From: Bradyrhizobium sp.
GTDB taxonomy: Bacteria > Pseudomonadota > Alphaproteobacteria > Rhizobiales > Xanthobacteraceae
NCBI RefSeq assembly: GCF_004799405.1
Contig: NZ_SSMW01000113.1
Location: forward strand, 1 to 57,812
Direction: 5' to 3'
DNA length: 57,812 bases
Within the stretch, counting starts at the first letter, position 1. Every line of letters begins with the position of its first letter. The notes beneath the pieces were generated by a model. The model was given only the letters and a program-made list of their open reading frames with translations, searched no databases and was not told where the DNA came from. Made by a program: the position numbers and the translations under genes. Below are positions 56,911-57,812 of the stretch, in pieces.

Positions 56911-57812
56911 ATGACCAGCCTAGTCAGTGTCTGTATTCCTACCCACAGGCGGCCGGTAGGCCTTGATCGGCTGTTGACGTCGCTGGCGGCGCAGAGCGGC
57001 GCTCCGCCCTTCGATGTCATCGTCGTCGATAACGACAGCACTGGTTCTGGCGAACAGGTTGCCGTGCGCCATCGCGATCGGCTCGCCTTGTCCTATTTGG
57101 TGGAACCGGTTCGAGGGCTTGCCCGGGTCCGAAACCGCGCCGTCGCCTTCGCCGCCACGCCCTTCATCGCTTTTATCGACGATGACGAGTGGGCGCCACC
57201 GGAGTGGCTCGCGGCGATGCACCACGTCGCAAACGACTTTGCTGCCGACGTCGTCATCGGGGGTGTCGAGCAGATGTTTGACGACGCGGTGCCGGACTAC
57301 ATCAGAACCTGCGGTCTTTTCGACAACCCCCCGCGTCGGAACGGGGCGGCAGTCCCTTGGTACCTGACACGGACCTCGAATGCCCTGATCCGGCGCGAGT
57401 CGTTACCGGATTTTTTTGCGCCGTTCTCGACCCGCTTCGATCTGGTGGGCGGGGAGGATCTTGAACTGTTCAGGCGAATGATCGACGACGGAACGCGCGT
57501 CGTCGCCGCCGACGTAAATGTCTTCGAGTCTCGACCGTTCACCCGCGCCAATCTTCGGTGGGTGCTCCGGCGCGCGCTGCGCAACGGCGGCACCTTCGGA
57601 GCAGTGGAATGGGGCCGGAGCGACCGGCAAACGTCCGCGCGACGGCTGGCACGGTCTGGCGTGGAAGCGATCCGTCATGCCGCCAAGGTCGCCGGATTGT
57701 GGAATAAGGACCGTTCATCAACCGGACGGCATATCGTCAGAGCTTGCGAGGAAGTCGGCAAGATACTGCACCTGGCCGGCATCAGGATCGAAGAGTATCG
57801 AATCCATCCATG
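56911..57812 (+). CDS. GT2 glycosyltransferase, ExoM-like (cut by window end)
   Basis: The frame is open from ATG 56911 to the last base, giving 300 complete codons and two extra bases, so the C terminus is missing. The GT-A fold is clear: SVCIPTHRRPVGLDRLLTSL at 6-25, VVDNDSTGSG, FIDDDEW at 88-94 as the metal-binding motif, and GGEDLELFRRM from about residue 180, which holds the general-base-like ED pair. The layout is that of ExoM-type transferases of succinoglycan synthesis, so a beta-glucosyl or similar transfer is likely but not shown. No Shine-Dalgarno sequence precedes the ATG closely. It is divergent from the double-GT2 gene. Confidence 0.8.
   Translation, partial: MTSLVSVCIPTHRRPVGLDRLLTSLAAQSGAPPFDVIVVDNDSTGSGEQVAVRHRDRLALSYLVEPVRGLARVRNRAVAFAATPFIAFIDDDEWAPPEWLAAMHHVANDFAADVVIGGVEQMFDDAVPDYIRTCGLFDNPPRRNGAAVPWYLTRTSNALIRRESLPDFFAPFSTRFDLVGGEDLELFRRMIDDGTRVVAADVNVFESRPFTRANLRWVLRRALRNGGTFGAVEWGRSDRQTSARRLARSGVEAIRHAAKVAGLWNKDRSSTGRHIVRACEEVGKILHLAGIRIEEYRIHP

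Noticed and set aside
1..57812. tRNA, rRNA, CRISPR array, prophage or insertion sequence
   Set aside because: I searched by eye for cloverleaf arms, direct repeats with spacers and transposase motifs and found none.

Overview
The window looks like chromosomal DNA of a high-GC alphaproteobacterium, most likely Bradyrhizobium or a close relative. The grounds are the GC-rich codon use, frequent GTG/TTG starts, ATGA gene overlaps, the many tripartite tricarboxylate (Bug/TctC) binding proteins, and short palindromic intergenic repeats of a kind I recall from that genus. This taxonomic call is inference. I see no rRNA, tRNA, CRISPR array, transposase or integrase.

Left part (1-32 kb), small-molecule uptake and catabolism. 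After a gene-free, repeat-rich left end come an aryl-CoA ligase with a RidA-type enamine deaminase, a secreted SnoaL-like protein, and a complete ABC importer operon (binding protein, two permeases, ATPase) that ends in a GpdQ-like metallophosphodiesterase. Next are a Bug-type binding protein and a TRAP transporter operon led by a GntR/FCD regulator, with an SDR dehydrogenase divergent from it. A minus-strand operon encodes a Bug protein, the 2Fe-2S and molybdenum subunits of a xanthine-dehydrogenase-family hydroxylase, and a ModA-like protein without a signal peptide. It is followed by an orphan ABC binding protein, MmgE/PrpD, an SDR that lacks the catalytic Tyr, a second molybdopterin oxidoreductase, an enoyl-CoA hydratase, a GlcG-like protein and a fused GlcD-GlcF flavin/iron-sulfur oxidase. 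Opposite the oxidase lie two tandem class V aminotransferases of serine/alanine-glyoxylate type and a second enoyl-CoA hydratase. The theme is scavenging of organic acids and aromatic or N-heterocyclic compounds, with glyoxylate-level carbon handled at the right edge.

Middle (32-41 kb). Eight tightly packed minus-strand genes form a sugar-nucleotide and glycan operon: SAM methyltransferase, nucleotide-sugar dehydrogenase, dolichyl-phosphate-mannose-synthase-like GT2, NUDIX hydrolase, Gfo/Idh/MocA oxidoreductase, SDR epimerase, zinc-containing C-methyltransferase and a GT-C membrane glycosyltransferase. The gene content parallels the Arn (aminoarabinose) logic: oxidise and modify a nucleotide sugar, load it on a polyprenyl phosphate, and transfer it outside the membrane. 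This is my best candidate for an undescribed system.

Right part (41-58 kb). A complete TctC-TctB-TctA transporter is followed by a probable type I-secreted HEXXH metalloprotease with CARDB and RTX repeats, then by a family III CoA-transferase. From 47.5 kb to the end there is a second surface-polysaccharide locus: a dTDP-glucose 4,6-dehydratase and six glycosyltransferase genes, including a GT2-GT4 fusion, a double-GT2 protein and an ExoM-like gene cut by the window edge.
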